Below are positions 41,815 to 50,328 of a DNA stretch of 64,000 bases, piece by piece (the first letter of the stretch is position 1; the number at the start of each line of letters is the position of its first letter). Source of the stretch: Streptomyces sp. SID12501 (GTDB lineage: Bacteria > Actinomycetota > Actinomycetes > Streptomycetales > Streptomycetaceae); contig NZ_JAAGLU010000015.1 of assembly GCF_010550245.1 (NCBI RefSeq), positions 1-64,000 on the forward strand, read 5' to 3'. The translations under genes were made by a program, and so were the position numbers. The notes beneath the pieces are model-generated. The model ran no database searches. It was given only the letters and a program-made list of their open reading frames with translations, and was not told the DNA's origin.

Positions 41815-44255
41815 GGAGCTTCCAGCAGCTCTACTACACCTCCTGCGAGCACGGGCTCAGCGGGTCCTCCGGCTTCCAGTTCAACGCGGTGAGCGAGCAG
41901 GTCTCGGCCGAGACCCGGCACCGGGTGGAGGGCCTGGCCGGGTACGAACCACCGCGCGCCCTGGTCGAGTCGGACGCCCCCGAACTGCTGGCCCGCTGCC
42001 CGGTGAACCTCTGCCACACCCCGGGCCGGCCGGGCGGCGCCACCACGCTGTGCGTGCGGTACGTCGGCCGGGACTCGGCGCGCCGCTTCGGCAACTACTT
42101 CGCCCACGCCCTGTACACCGGGGGCGAGTTCACGACGGACAGCGGCGGGCTGCTGGCGATCGAGCTGTGGGACTCCCCGGTGTGGACCGCGCGAGTCGCC
42201 GGCACGACCGAGATCCCGGAGCTGCCCGCACCCCTGCCACGCGGCCCGCTCTCCCCCCGCTCTGTGCGCGCCTTCCTCCGCGCGCACCCGCACGCCGAGC
42301 AGTTGCCGGCCCTGTTGGCGGCGGTGTTCACGGCGCTCTCCGAGGACGGCTCGGTGGTGGTGATCGACGACACGACCGACCGGATCGCCCACTGGTTCGC
42401 GGCCGTCTCCTACCTCCTGCCGCCCCCGCTGGCCCACACCCTGTCCTTCGCCACCTATCTCTTCCGCCCCGCCCGCAGCCGACTGCACCTGATCGGCACG
42501 GTGCCCGGCGCGCACCCCGGCTTCGGCCCCGACGACGAGGACTCGTACACCGTCTTCGACTTCTCCACGGGCCGCTTCCCCGAGGTGGTGCCCACCCACC
42601 ACCTGGTACGGCTGCTGATCCGGATCGGGGTCGGGTCGGTCCGTTCGGTGTGGTCCTGGACGGCCGAGTACACGCACGGCCAGGAGCGGGACCTGGGCGA
42701 CTGGCACGCCCCGGTGGCGGCGGCCGCGGCGGCGGGCGGCACGGAGCTGACCGACGCCGACGTCCGCGCGGTGATCGACTGGCTGCCCGGCGCCGGTCAT
42801 CTCGGGCCGCGCCGGGCGGCGGTGGCGGCGGACCTCCACCACAAGCACCGGGACCTGGCCGACGACCGGCTCGCGGTGCTGAGCGCGGCCGCCGAGGCGG
42901 GCGGCGACACGGCGCTGCACCAGGAGCTGGAGGGCAAGCTCCACCAGTCCCGGATCCGCGCCTACGCGACCGGCGCGGAGAACGCGCCGGGCCCGGTGCC
43001 GATCACGCATCCCGCCGAGCGGGAGCGGGCCACCGCCCTGTGGCAACGGCTGCTCGGCGAGGCCGCCACCAGCCGTCAGCGGGTACGGCTGCTGCTGTGG
43101 GCGGAGGGCGCGCGGCTCGCCCCGCCGCCGGAACTGCTCGCGGCCCAGGGCCTGGAGCTGGCCCGCGCCCTGCTCGGTTCCTCCGGCGCGGGCCCCGGTC
43201 TGCGCGAGGAGGTCGCCCGTCTCGTCCGCATCCTGCCGGAGTTCCGGGCCGGGCTGGTGACGGCCGTGCAGGAGGTGCTGTCCGAGCGGGGCGGTCAGGA
43301 GCAGCTGTTCGCCCAGTTCCCGGCCGAGTTGCTGAGCGAGCGGGATCTCGGTGAGCGGCCCCGGCTCCTTGAGCACTACTGGCGGGCGCAGGCCGAGCGG
43401 GAGCCCGCCCGCACGGTCGACCTGCTGTTCAGGATCCTTCGGGTGCGCGGTCAGGACTCGCCGGACGCGGAGCTGCTGCGGGGGCTGTGGCGGCAGCCGT
43501 CGCCTGCCTGGACGTACGAGGAGGCGACCGAGATCGCACGTCGGCTGCCGTCGGACCGGCAGGTGGACGAGGCGGTCGGCGAGTGGTTCGACCGCGCGGT
43601 GAAACAGGAGGTCCGGGACGAACAGGGCCTGCGCGCCTGCCTGGTGCTGTGCGACACGCTCAGCGCGCCCGGCCGCTACGCCTGGCTGCGGCCGGTCACC
43701 CAGGAGTGCGTGCAGATCACCCTCCGGCTGGACGAGTCCCTGCGCGGGACCACCGAGGCCACCGCGCTCGCCCGCGCGTTCCGGATCCCGCAGATCGACG
43801 CCTGGGCGGCTCCCCGCGCCCTGAAGCACTACCGGCTGCTCCCCGCCATGCTCCGGCTGCCCGCCGACCCGGCCCGGCTGCGCACGGAGATCGAGGAGTT
43901 CGGCTTCTCCCTCGCCGACGGCTATCTGCGCGCCGTGCACCGGGACGCGGTGGCCTCGGGCCGGGTCGACGAGGTGCTGTTCAGCCATGTCACCGGGGTG
44001 ATCGCGGTCAACGGCGAACGGGTCGCCCTGCCGCAGGCACACCTGGAGGTCATCGAGGCGCTGCGCCTGCACACCGCCCACCACTGGCGGTCCGAGGAAC
44101 TGAACCGCCTGGCCCGCGCGCTCCGCCCCTACGACACCCATCTCGCCGACGCCTACCAGGAGTTCGCCGAGAACCGGCTGGGCCGCATGAAGAAGTGGAG
44201 CCGCAGACTCGCCCCGCGGCGGTCCTCGGACGGCCCCCGACCGGAAGAGGGGTGA
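41811..44255 (+). CDS. GTPase-associated protein of the GAP1 family
   Basis: An 814-residue protein. The N-terminus, FQQLYYTSCEHGLSGSSGFQ then FNAVSEQV and LARCPVNLCHT, is the hallmark of GAP1 N-terminal domains. GNYFAHALY and DDTTDRIAHWFAAVSYLLPP, PPPLAHTLSFATY follow in the middle domain, and a long all-helical C-terminal half ends near residue 800. GAP1 proteins are always linked to TRAFAC GTPases and are thought to be the regulatory or sensor partner. It is flanked on both sides by GTPase genes, one overlapping by ATGA and one 7 bases away. Confidence 0.83.
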   Translation: MRSFQQLYYTSCEHGLSGSSGFQFNAVSEQVSAETRHRVEGLAGYEPPRALVESDAPELLARCPVNLCHTPGRPGGATTLCVRYVGRDSARRFGNYFAHALYTGGEFTTDSGGLLAIELWDSPVWTARVAGTTEIPELPAPLPRGPLSPRSVRAFLRAHPHAEQLPALLAAVFTALSEDGSVVVIDDTTDRIAHWFAAVSYLLPPPLAHTLSFATYLFRPARSRLHLIGTVPGAHPGFGPDDEDSYTVFDFSTGRFPEVVPTHHLVRLLIRIGVGSVRSVWSWTAEYTHGQERDLGDWHAPVAAAAAAGGTELTDADVRAVIDWLPGAGHLGPRRAAVAADLHHKHRDLADDRLAVLSAAAEAGGDTALHQELEGKLHQSRIRAYATGAENAPGPVPITHPAERERATALWQRLLGEAATSRQRVRLLLWAEGARLAPPPELLAAQGLELARALLGSSGAGPGLREEVARLVRILPEFRAGLVTAVQEVLSERGGQEQLFAQFPAELLSERDLGERPRLLEHYWRAQAEREPARTVDLLFRILRVRGQDSPDAELLRGLWRQPSPAWTYEEATEIARRLPSDRQVDEAVGEWFDRAVKQEVRDEQGLRACLVLCDTLSAPGRYAWLRPVTQECVQITLRLDESLRGTTEATALARAFRIPQIDAWAAPRALKHYRLLPAMLRLPADPARLRTEIEEFGFSLADGYLRAVHRDAVASGRVDEVLFSHVTGVIAVNGERVALPQAHLEVIEALRLHTAHHWRSEELNRLARALRPYDTHLADAYQEFAENRLGRMKKWSRRLAPRRSSDGPRPEEG

Positions 44256-44262
44256 GCCCGAG

Positions 44263-45807
44263 ATGGACGAGATCATGACCTTCATCCTCGCACCGGCGGC
44301 CTACCTGGCCCTGCTCCTGCTCTATCTGCTCGTCGTCCCGGTGATCGCGGGCCTGCGCGGTGCCGCCCTGGTCAGTGAACTGCTGGGCCGCTACTGCCTG
44401 TTGCTGAACGGCGTGCTGCGCCTGCGCACCCCCGAGTTCGTGACCGTCCCTCCGTACCGCCCCGCCGACGAACTGGCCCACCGCAACTACTTCTTCGGCC
44501 CCGCCACCCGCGATCTGCGCCAACTGCTCACCCAGGGACGCCGGTTGTACGTCGGCACGGTCACCGACGCCTACCGCCGGGTGACCAACCGCCAGTTCAC
44601 CGCACCCACCACGCACCGGGCCGTCTCGGTCCCGTACGGCCTGACCCTCTACCTGGGCCTCGGCGTCGGCGCCGCCGTCGCGATACCCACGCTGGGCGCG
44701 CTCCTCGGCGTACAGGCGCTCGGGGTGGCCCTGCTGGCGGGCGGCGCCCGGCTGACCGCGCTCACCCTGCGGGCCACCGACCGCACGGTGATGATCCTGC
44801 GCGGGCTGCCCCGGGGCATGCTGTGCCCGAGCTGCTTCGAACGCGTTCCCCATCCGGCGTACGACTGCCCCCGCGCGCACTGCCGACGCCGGCACGCCGA
44901 CATCCGCCCGGGCACCTTCGGCCTCTTCCGGCGCCGGTGCGCCTGCGGGGAGCAGGTGCCGACCCTGCTGCTACTGATGAGCAGGGACGCCCGGCTGAGC
45001 GGCCACTGCGTGCACGAACACTGCGGCAAGCCGATGAACCTTGACGCCGGGCACATGCCCGAGCTGATCCTGCCGCTGATCGGCGGCCGGGCCGCGGGCA
45101 AGACACAGCTGATGGCGGCGATGGTGAAGTCGCTGGAGAACACGGCGTTGGACGGCGGGCCGGCGATCCGGCTCGCGGACCCCGAGTCGACCGCCAACCA
45201 GCGGGTGCTGAACGAGGTCCTGGAGATCCAGGGCCACACCCGCCCCACCCAGAAGACGCTGCCCCGGGCCCATTCGTTCGTGCGGGGCAGCGGCCGCGCC
45301 GAGCGGCTGGTGCATGTCTTCGACACGGCCGGTGAGCGGTTCGTCAACCGGGAGGAGACCGACGCGCTGCGCTACGTCCGGGCGGCCCGCACCTTCGTCT
45401 TCGTCCTCGACCCGATGGCCGTCGACGTGTTCTGGACCCGCCTCGACCCGGCGGGCGTGAAGCTGGACCGCACGCTCGCCTCGACGGTCGATCCGGAGGA
45501 CGTGTTCTCGCGCTCGGTGCAGACCGTACGCACGATGGGCACCAGCCTCGACAAGGCCCGGCTCGCCGTCGCCGTCAGCAAGAGGGACCTGCTGGCCGGG
45601 CAGCCCGCCCTGCTGCCCGACCGCCCGGACGACAGCGACGCGGTCCGGAAGTGGCTGGGCGAGAGGCTGGGGCTGCGGAATCTGGTGAGCACGATGGATC
45701 TGGAGTTCGGCGAGGTCCGGTTCTTCTGCACGGCGGCGGTGGCGGACGAGACCGGGCAGGTGGACCCCAGCATCGGGGTTTTCGTCAACTGGTGTCTGCG
45801 CGAGTGA
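44263..45807 (+). CDS. Membrane-anchored TRAFAC-class GTPase
   Basis: A 514-residue protein. A transmembrane helix opens the protein (ILAPAAYLALLLLYLLVVPV, ~8-27), and a hairpin of two helices lies at ~123-162. A zinc-ribbon-like cysteine region covers ~188-260 (CPSC, CPRAHCRRRH, CACGEQ, CVHEHCG). The G domain shows P-loop LIGGRAAGKTQLMAA (~271), DTAGERF (~353), FVLDPMAVD and VSKRDLLAG (~439). It places the operon complex at the cytoplasmic membrane and may couple to the GAP1 protein. GGAAGAGGGG precedes the ATG. It is the last gene of the operon. Confidence 0.85.
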   Translation: MDEIMTFILAPAAYLALLLLYLLVVPVIAGLRGAALVSELLGRYCLLLNGVLRLRTPEFVTVPPYRPADELAHRNYFFGPATRDLRQLLTQGRRLYVGTVTDAYRRVTNRQFTAPTTHRAVSVPYGLTLYLGLGVGAAVAIPTLGALLGVQALGVALLAGGARLTALTLRATDRTVMILRGLPRGMLCPSCFERVPHPAYDCPRAHCRRRHADIRPGTFGLFRRRCACGEQVPTLLLLMSRDARLSGHCVHEHCGKPMNLDAGHMPELILPLIGGRAAGKTQLMAAMVKSLENTALDGGPAIRLADPESTANQRVLNEVLEIQGHTRPTQKTLPRAHSFVRGSGRAERLVHVFDTAGERFVNREETDALRYVRAARTFVFVLDPMAVDVFWTRLDPAGVKLDRTLASTVDPEDVFSRSVQTVRTMGTSLDKARLAVAVSKRDLLAGQPALLPDRPDDSDAVRKWLGERLGLRNLVSTMDLEFGEVRFFCTAAVADETGQVDPSIGVFVNWCLRE

Positions 45808-45827
45808 GAATGCCACGACGTGCAGTG

Positions 45828-46075
45828 CGGAGGGGGCGTGGCGCCATCACCGGACGTCCCGGTTTCGGAGAGGTGTTGCGCGGCCGTCGGCGCGCGGCAC
45901 GGCTGACGTCGGAGCAGTTGGCCGAGGCCTCGGGGGTCAGTGCCCGGACCGGACCCTGTCCGGCCTGGAGCGGGACCGCAGCAAAGGGTCGCGGCGCTCA
46001 CCTGCATCGCCGCGTTCGCGCCGGACAAGGGCGAGTCGGTCAGCTCCCTGATCGCCGACCCGCCGCCCGGGGCGC
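45828..46075 (+). pseudogene. XRE helix-turn-helix fragment
   Basis: FGEVLRGRRRAARLTSEQLAEASGVSART is a typical XRE helix-turn-helix start. The rest of the motif (SGLERDRSKGSRRSP) is in another frame and the gene then stops. It appears to be a truncated regulator with a frameshift inside the helix-turn-helix, stranded beside an RHS fragment. Confidence 0.55.
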
Positions 46076-46145
46076 CGCATGCCGCACGGTTCTTCGGGGG
46101 CCGCGACCGCCAGTAGTTCCTCCAGCGACTCAGCCGACCTCGGCA

Positions 46146-46652
46146 AAGCACTGGCGGTCCACGACGGCCGCGTAGGTGTCGGCGGTGTTGGTGATGTTGC
46201 CCGACAGGTCATAGGCGTAGGTACGGGCGTTGACCTGGTGACCGGTCAGCCCCGACGTCGCGTCCGAGGTCGACTCGCGGTCCACCAGGGTCGTCTCGGC
46301 CTGCCCGGTCGCCTCGTCGAACAGGTTGGTCGTCCACACCCGCGAGCCCTGCTCGCCGGTGGTGGTGCGCAGGACCTCCCCGTACACGCTGTAAGAGGTC
46401 TGCGAGGTGTACCAGTCGGTACCCGAGGTGGAGACGGGCAGCCCGTCCGCGTTGTAACGGACGATCACCTTCTCCTCAGGCAGGCCACCCATCGCAGGGG
46501 TGGTGTAGGAGGCCAACTGCCCGGACTCGGTGTACGCGTAGGTGGTCTTGTAGGTGGTGGCGAAACCCTCCGCCGTCGAGAGCAGCCCCGACGCCACCGC
46601 AGGCAGGGTCAGCGTCTTGGACGCCGGGTTGCCATCCAAGATGTGGCCGCCG
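46146..46652 (-). pseudogene. RHS gene fragment, near-copy of 56589-57095
   Basis: A 507-base segment matches the RHS toxin gene downstream at constant offset 10443, with about 16 substitutions and no indels that I could see. It encodes RHS repeat sequence (from DGNPASKTLTLPAV through GRSARLH-equivalent QTSYSVYGEVLR to YAAVVDRQCF) but has no start, Hint domain or toxin tip. It is a duplicated scrap, not a functional gene; it could recombine with the intact locus. Confidence 0.85.
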
Positions 46653-46680
46653 GAGTTTCCGACCGATTACTCGAATTCCT

Positions 46681-46731
46681 CATACTATGGTTCGCTTGAG
46701 TATGTTCAACGCGAGTAAGTCGAGGTAACCC
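46681..46731 (+). promoter_or_regulatory. AT-rich promoter region with CATACT...AGTATG dyad
   Basis: A short AT-rich stretch precedes the ATPase gene. CATACT and AGTATG are inverted around TATGGTTCGCTTG-like sequence, and AGGT sits 7 bases before the ATG at 46732. The dyad is a candidate operator; -10/-35 assignments are uncertain. Confidence 0.35.
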
Positions 46732-48177
46732 ATGTCAGGCTTCGTAGGCCGCACATCCGAGCTGGCCACCCTGAACCGGCACCTCGCCTGGGTACGCGCC
46801 GGCCGCGGCGACCAGCGCGGTCGTGCCCTCCTGCTCCGCGGCCGGCGTCGGGTCGGGAAGTCGCGGCTCGTGGACCTCTTCTGTGAGCGCGCCCAGGTGC
46901 CGTACGTCGTCCACCAAGCCACCCGCGGTGAGGACGCCCACCGGGAACGGACCCGCTTCCTCACCGAGGTCCGGCACTCCTCGCTGCCCGACACCGCCCT
47001 CCTGGCCGGCGTCACGACTGTCACCGAATGGGACACCGCTCTGCGCCAGCTCGCGGCGGTACTCCCGGACGACGCTCCCAGCATCGTCGTACTCGACGAG
47101 CTGCCCTGGATGCTCGAAGGCGACCCGGTGCTGGAGGGCACTCTGCAGACCGTGTGGGACAGGGTGCTGAGCCACAAGCCCGTACTGCTCATCCTCATCG
47201 GCAGCGATCTGGCGATGATGGAGCAACTCTCCGCCTACGGCCGCCCCTTCCACCAGCGAGGGGCCGAGATGGTACTCGCGCCACTCTCCCCCTCCGAAGT
47301 GATGGCAATGACCGGACTCCCCGCCGCGGATGCCTTCGACGCCCATCTGATCACCGGCGGTCTGCCTCTCATCTGCCAGGAGTGGCAAGAAGGCGAGAGC
47401 CGCATCGACTTCCTCTCCCGCGCCCTCGACGACCCCACCTCCCCCCTCCTGGTATCCGCCGAGCGGGCACTGGCCGCCGAGTTCCCCACCGCCCTTCAGG
47501 CCAGGCATGTGCTCTCCGTGATCGGCAGCGGTGAGCGGACGTTCGGGACGATCGCCGCGAAGGCCGGAGCGGCTGATCGGCCGCTTCCGCCCGGCTCCCT
47601 CAACCCCGCCCTGCACACCCTCGTCGCCAAGCGACTCGTCGCCGCCGACACTCCCCTCTCCACCCGGCCCGGAGACCGCGACCGTCGCTACCGGGTCGCC
47701 GATCCCTACCTCCGTTTCTGGCTCGCCTTCCTGGAGCAGGGGATCCCGGAGATCGAGCGCGGGCGCGGGCGGATCGTGGCCGAGGCGGTCGAACGCGGGT
47801 GGACCTCGTGGCGCGGGCGGGTGATCGAACCCGTGGTGAGGGAGTCGTTGGCCAGGCTGCTCCCCGACAACACGTGGCCGCAGGTGCGGGAAGTGGGCGG
47901 CTGGTGGCCTCGTACGAACAATCCCGAGGTCGACCTGGTGGGGGCGGACCGGTCGCCCGCCCGCGAGATCGGCTTCGTCGGCTCGATCAAGTGGCACGAG
48001 CGCGGCTCCTTCGACCACCGCGCCCTGGCCGCGCTGGCCCGGGACGCCCTGGCCGTACCCGGTGCCGACGAGGACACTCCGCTGATGGCGGTGTCCCGCT
48101 CCGGGTTCACGGTGGACGGGCTGACAGCGACGTACGGGCCCGAACAGCTGATGGAGGCCTGGGCTTCCGCGGCGTGA
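46732..48177 (+). CDS. ATP-binding protein with C-terminal DUF234 nuclease-like region
   Basis: A 481-residue STAND/archaeal-ATPase-like protein. It opens with FVGRTSELATLNRHLA and Walker A RGRRRVGKSRLVDLF (~36). Walker B is IVVLDELPWMLEG (~120), followed by LLILIGSDLAMMEQL and a winged-helix region (FPTALQARHVLSVIGSGERT). The C-terminus resembles DUF234: RVADPYLRFWLAFLE, then NNPEVDLVGADRSPAREIGF with a D...E-x-K-like arrangement (SIKWHERG). Such proteins are common, and their role in defence or plasmid biology is unproven. It is a single gene with its own promoter, transcribed towards the second WhiJ cassette. Confidence 0.83.
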   Translation: MSGFVGRTSELATLNRHLAWVRAGRGDQRGRALLLRGRRRVGKSRLVDLFCERAQVPYVVHQATRGEDAHRERTRFLTEVRHSSLPDTALLAGVTTVTEWDTALRQLAAVLPDDAPSIVVLDELPWMLEGDPVLEGTLQTVWDRVLSHKPVLLILIGSDLAMMEQLSAYGRPFHQRGAEMVLAPLSPSEVMAMTGLPAADAFDAHLITGGLPLICQEWQEGESRIDFLSRALDDPTSPLLVSAERALAAEFPTALQARHVLSVIGSGERTFGTIAAKAGAADRPLPPGSLNPALHTLVAKRLVAADTPLSTRPGDRDRRYRVADPYLRFWLAFLEQGIPEIERGRGRIVAEAVERGWTSWRGRVIEPVVRESLARLLPDNTWPQVREVGGWWPRTNNPEVDLVGADRSPAREIGFVGSIKWHERGSFDHRALAALARDALAVPGADEDTPLMAVSRSGFTVDGLTATYGPEQLMEAWASAA

Positions 48178-48211
48178 GCGCCCTACCCAGGCCACAGCCA
48201 CAGCCACAGGA

Positions 48212-48370
48212 GTGCCGGTCCAGGAGGGTGCCCGGAGCGCTTCCACCGGGGCCATCCGTGCCGCCCGGCCCACGGCGGAGCGGCCTGACGGACGCGTGGT
48301 CCTCACTCTCACACCCGACGCGTACGAGGACGCCGGCGTGATCGCCGTGCACCCGGACGGCACGGCCTGA
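48212..48370 (+). CDS. Possible small protein, 52 aa
   Basis: A GTG-initiated frame ends in RPDGRVVLTLTPDAYEDAGVIAVHPDGTA, which looks like genuine protein (beta strand pairs, acidic loop). The first ~20 residues are weak and no strong ribosome binding site is seen. It may be the remnant of a longer gene. I do not recognise it. Confidence 0.35.
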   Translation: MPVQEGARSASTGAIRAARPTAERPDGRVVLTLTPDAYEDAGVIAVHPDGTA

Positions 48371-48389
48371 CAACAGATACGGCACGGCA

Positions 48390-48914
48390 TCACCGCGCCC
48401 GCTCGCACTCCACCCACTCCGCCCACACCGTCTTGCCCGGCCCGTCCGCGCGCGGGTGCCAGTCCCAGCGGGTGGCCAGACGCGATACGAGGAACAGGCC
48501 ACGGCCGGTCTCCTCGGCGCCGTCGGTCTCCGGTACGGCGGCGGGGCGCCGGGGCAGCCGTTCGGCGCGGGTGTCGGTGACCTCGACGCGGACGGTACGG
48601 CCGTCGGCCGACGTGTGCACGCGCAGGTGGAAGTCCCGGCCGGGAACGTGGCCATGGAGTACGGCGTTCGCGGTGAGCTCGCCGACGATCAGCACGAGGG
48701 TGTCGTGCGCGTCGGTGCCGTACGGGATGCCCCACGCGTCGAGGCGCAGGGCGGTCAGGCGGCGGGCGAGGCGGGCTCCTCGGGGCGTGGAGGTGAAGCG
48801 CATCTCGAAAGTGCGGATGGTGGACGGCGCGTCAGGGGCGGGTGTGGGGGTCAAGTGGCGGGTGGGGGTGGCGGGTTGGGTGGCGCCCGTGGGGCCCGCG
48901 GATTTGGTCGTCAT
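48390..48914 (-). CDS. Anti-sigma-factor-type ATP-binding protein (HATPase_c_2)
   Basis: A 174-residue GHKL ATPase of the RsbW type. Residues ~1-35 are a Thr/Pro-rich tail, then RFTSTPRGARLARRLTALRL. The N-box is TLVLIVGELTANAVLHGHVP (~75), the G1 Asp in VEVTDTRAERLP, and the G2 box ETGRGLFLVSRLATRWDW. It should bind a sigma factor or its antagonist. I set the start at ATG 48914; the frame upstream is shadow. It diverges from the XRE/DUF5753-DUF397 pair, mirroring 4.1-6.1 kb. Confidence 0.87.
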   Translation of the reverse strand: MTTKSAGPTGATQPATPTRHLTPTPAPDAPSTIRTFEMRFTSTPRGARLARRLTALRLDAWGIPYGTDAHDTLVLIVGELTANAVLHGHVPGRDFHLRVHTSADGRTVRVEVTDTRAERLPRRPAAVPETDGAEETGRGLFLVSRLATRWDWHPRADGPGKTVWAEWVECERAR

Positions 48915-49061
48915 ACCGACAACGGTGTCGCCCGTCGCATAGCGTGACCAGTGGTGACACACCGACGCGGCCCGGTTGTACGCGCGGTGCCGGTACGGGT
49001 ACGAGGCGCGCGGCGTTACGGCGTCCGGTGGGCGGGCGTTGGGCCGGGAAGGCGGTGGGCG

Positions 49062-50018
49062 ATGACCGAGGCTACGGCGGCGGCAGGGCCGGAGGCGAGG
49101 GGCGGGGTGCTTCCGAATACTGGTGGCGAAATCTCCGAAGTCTCCGGGGGCGGTGGGGTCGTGAGCCTCGGGGACGGATGGGAGAACGACGACGAGGGCG
49201 GGCGGCAGCCTGAGGACGGGGCCGGGAAGGGGTTCGTCGTCGTGTTCGGGCAGACCATGAAGACGTGGCGGGTGCGGGCGGGCATGGACCGCGAGGAGTT
49301 CGGGCGCCGGATCGGGTACTCGGCGGCGACGGTGGCCTCGTACGAACAGGGGCGGAGGATTCCGTCGCCGAAGACGATCGACCGGGCGGACGAGGCGGTG
49401 GGGGCGGGCGGGTTGCTGAGCGTGTGGAAGGAGGAGGTGGAGAAGGCTCAGTATCCGGTCTTCTTCCAGGGGATGGCGGCGCTGGAGAAGGAGGCTATGG
49501 AGTTGCTCTCCTACGACACGCTCGTGGTCAAGGGCCTGCTCCAGACGGAGGATTACATGCGGGCGCTGCTGGCCATGCGACGCCCGGTTCTGGATCAGGA
49601 GACCATCGAGCAGCGCGTGACGGCCCGGCTGATCAGGCAGGGGATCCTAGATCGCTGGCCTGCACCACTGCTGAGTTTCGTGCTGGACGAGTCGGTGCTA
49701 CGACGTCCGTACGGCGGGAAAGACGTACTGCGGGGGCAGTTGGAACACCTCATTCTGGTCGGACAGAAACGGAACGTCGAGATGCAGATCATGCCGCTCG
49801 ACCGCGAGGAAAACGCTGGCGTGGACGGGCCGTTCACGATCGTCATCCGCAAGGACGGCAAGAAGTTCGTGTACGCGGAGGCTCAGGGAACGAGCGCTCT
49901 CCAGACGGACGCGGAACAGACGACTCTCTCCGCCGCGCGCTATGGGATCATCCGATCACAGGCTCTCCCTCCGCGAGAGTCACTGGAGTTCATCGAAGGA
50001 TTGCTGGGAGCGCTATGA
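49062..50018 (+). CDS. XRE-family regulator with DUF5753 (WhiJ-like)
   Basis: A 318-residue regulator. A Gly-rich, probably disordered N-terminus (~1-60) precedes a helix-turn-helix at ~68-120 (FGQTMKTWRVRAGMDREEFG, RRIGYSAATVASYEQGRRIP). The DUF5753 domain follows (VFFQGMAALEKEAMELLSYD, LVVKGLLQTEDYMRALL, QIMPLDREENAGVDGPFTIV). The EWQP-type signature of the first cassette is replaced by LLSYDTLVVKGLLQTEDYMR, so the two are not close paralogues. It overlaps the DUF397 gene by ATGA. ATG 49062 is preferred, with GGAAGGCGG upstream. Confidence 0.88.
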   Translation: MTEATAAAGPEARGGVLPNTGGEISEVSGGGGVVSLGDGWENDDEGGRQPEDGAGKGFVVVFGQTMKTWRVRAGMDREEFGRRIGYSAATVASYEQGRRIPSPKTIDRADEAVGAGGLLSVWKEEVEKAQYPVFFQGMAALEKEAMELLSYDTLVVKGLLQTEDYMRALLAMRRPVLDQETIEQRVTARLIRQGILDRWPAPLLSFVLDESVLRRPYGGKDVLRGQLEHLILVGQKRNVEMQIMPLDREENAGVDGPFTIVIRKDGKKFVYAEAQGTSALQTDAEQTTLSAARYGIIRSQALPPRESLEFIEGLLGAL

Positions 50019-50215
50019 ACAACGCTGAGTCCTCGACCGTCGCCTCTGGCCTCGCCTGGTTCAAGAGCAGCTACAGCGGAGCAGAGGGCGGCGATTGTGT
50101 AGAGGTCGCGGCCGGTACGGCAGTTGTGCACGTCCGGGACTCCAAGGCCGTGGCTGGGCCCGTGTTCACGGTGTCGCGTGAGGCTTGGGCGGGGTTCGTC
50201 GGGCGGAGCGTCTGA
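50015..50215 (+). CDS. DUF397 small protein
   Basis: A 66-residue DUF397 protein: AWFKSSYSGAEGGDCVEVAA, AVVHVRDSKAVAGPVFTVSR, EAWAGFVG. It starts in an ATGA overlap with the DUF5753 regulator and is followed by a terminator. It is the expected partner of that regulator. Confidence 0.92.
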   Translation: MNNAESSTVASGLAWFKSSYSGAEGGDCVEVAAGTAVVHVRDSKAVAGPVFTVSREAWAGFVGRSV

Positions 50216-50230
50216 CAACCGTACGACCGT

Positions 50231-50268
50231 GAGAGCCCTGCCGGTTCCAGTCGGACGGCAGGGCTCTC
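50231..50268 (+). terminator. Terminator after WhiJ-like cassette
   Basis: A perfect 13-bp stem, GAGAGCCCTGCCG (50231-50243) with its complement (50256-50268), and a 12-base loop, 15 bases past the DUF397 stop. Confidence 0.85.
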
Positions 50269-50328
50269 GCGCGAGTCCGACTCGGCGTGATCAGGAGCTC
50301 CACACCCACGCCCGCATCACCGGTTCGC

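Noticed and set aside
41742..44285. Antisense frame of 847 codons over the GAP1 gene
   Set aside because: No motif, typical shadow composition. The GAP1 N-terminal signature on the plus strand is decisive.
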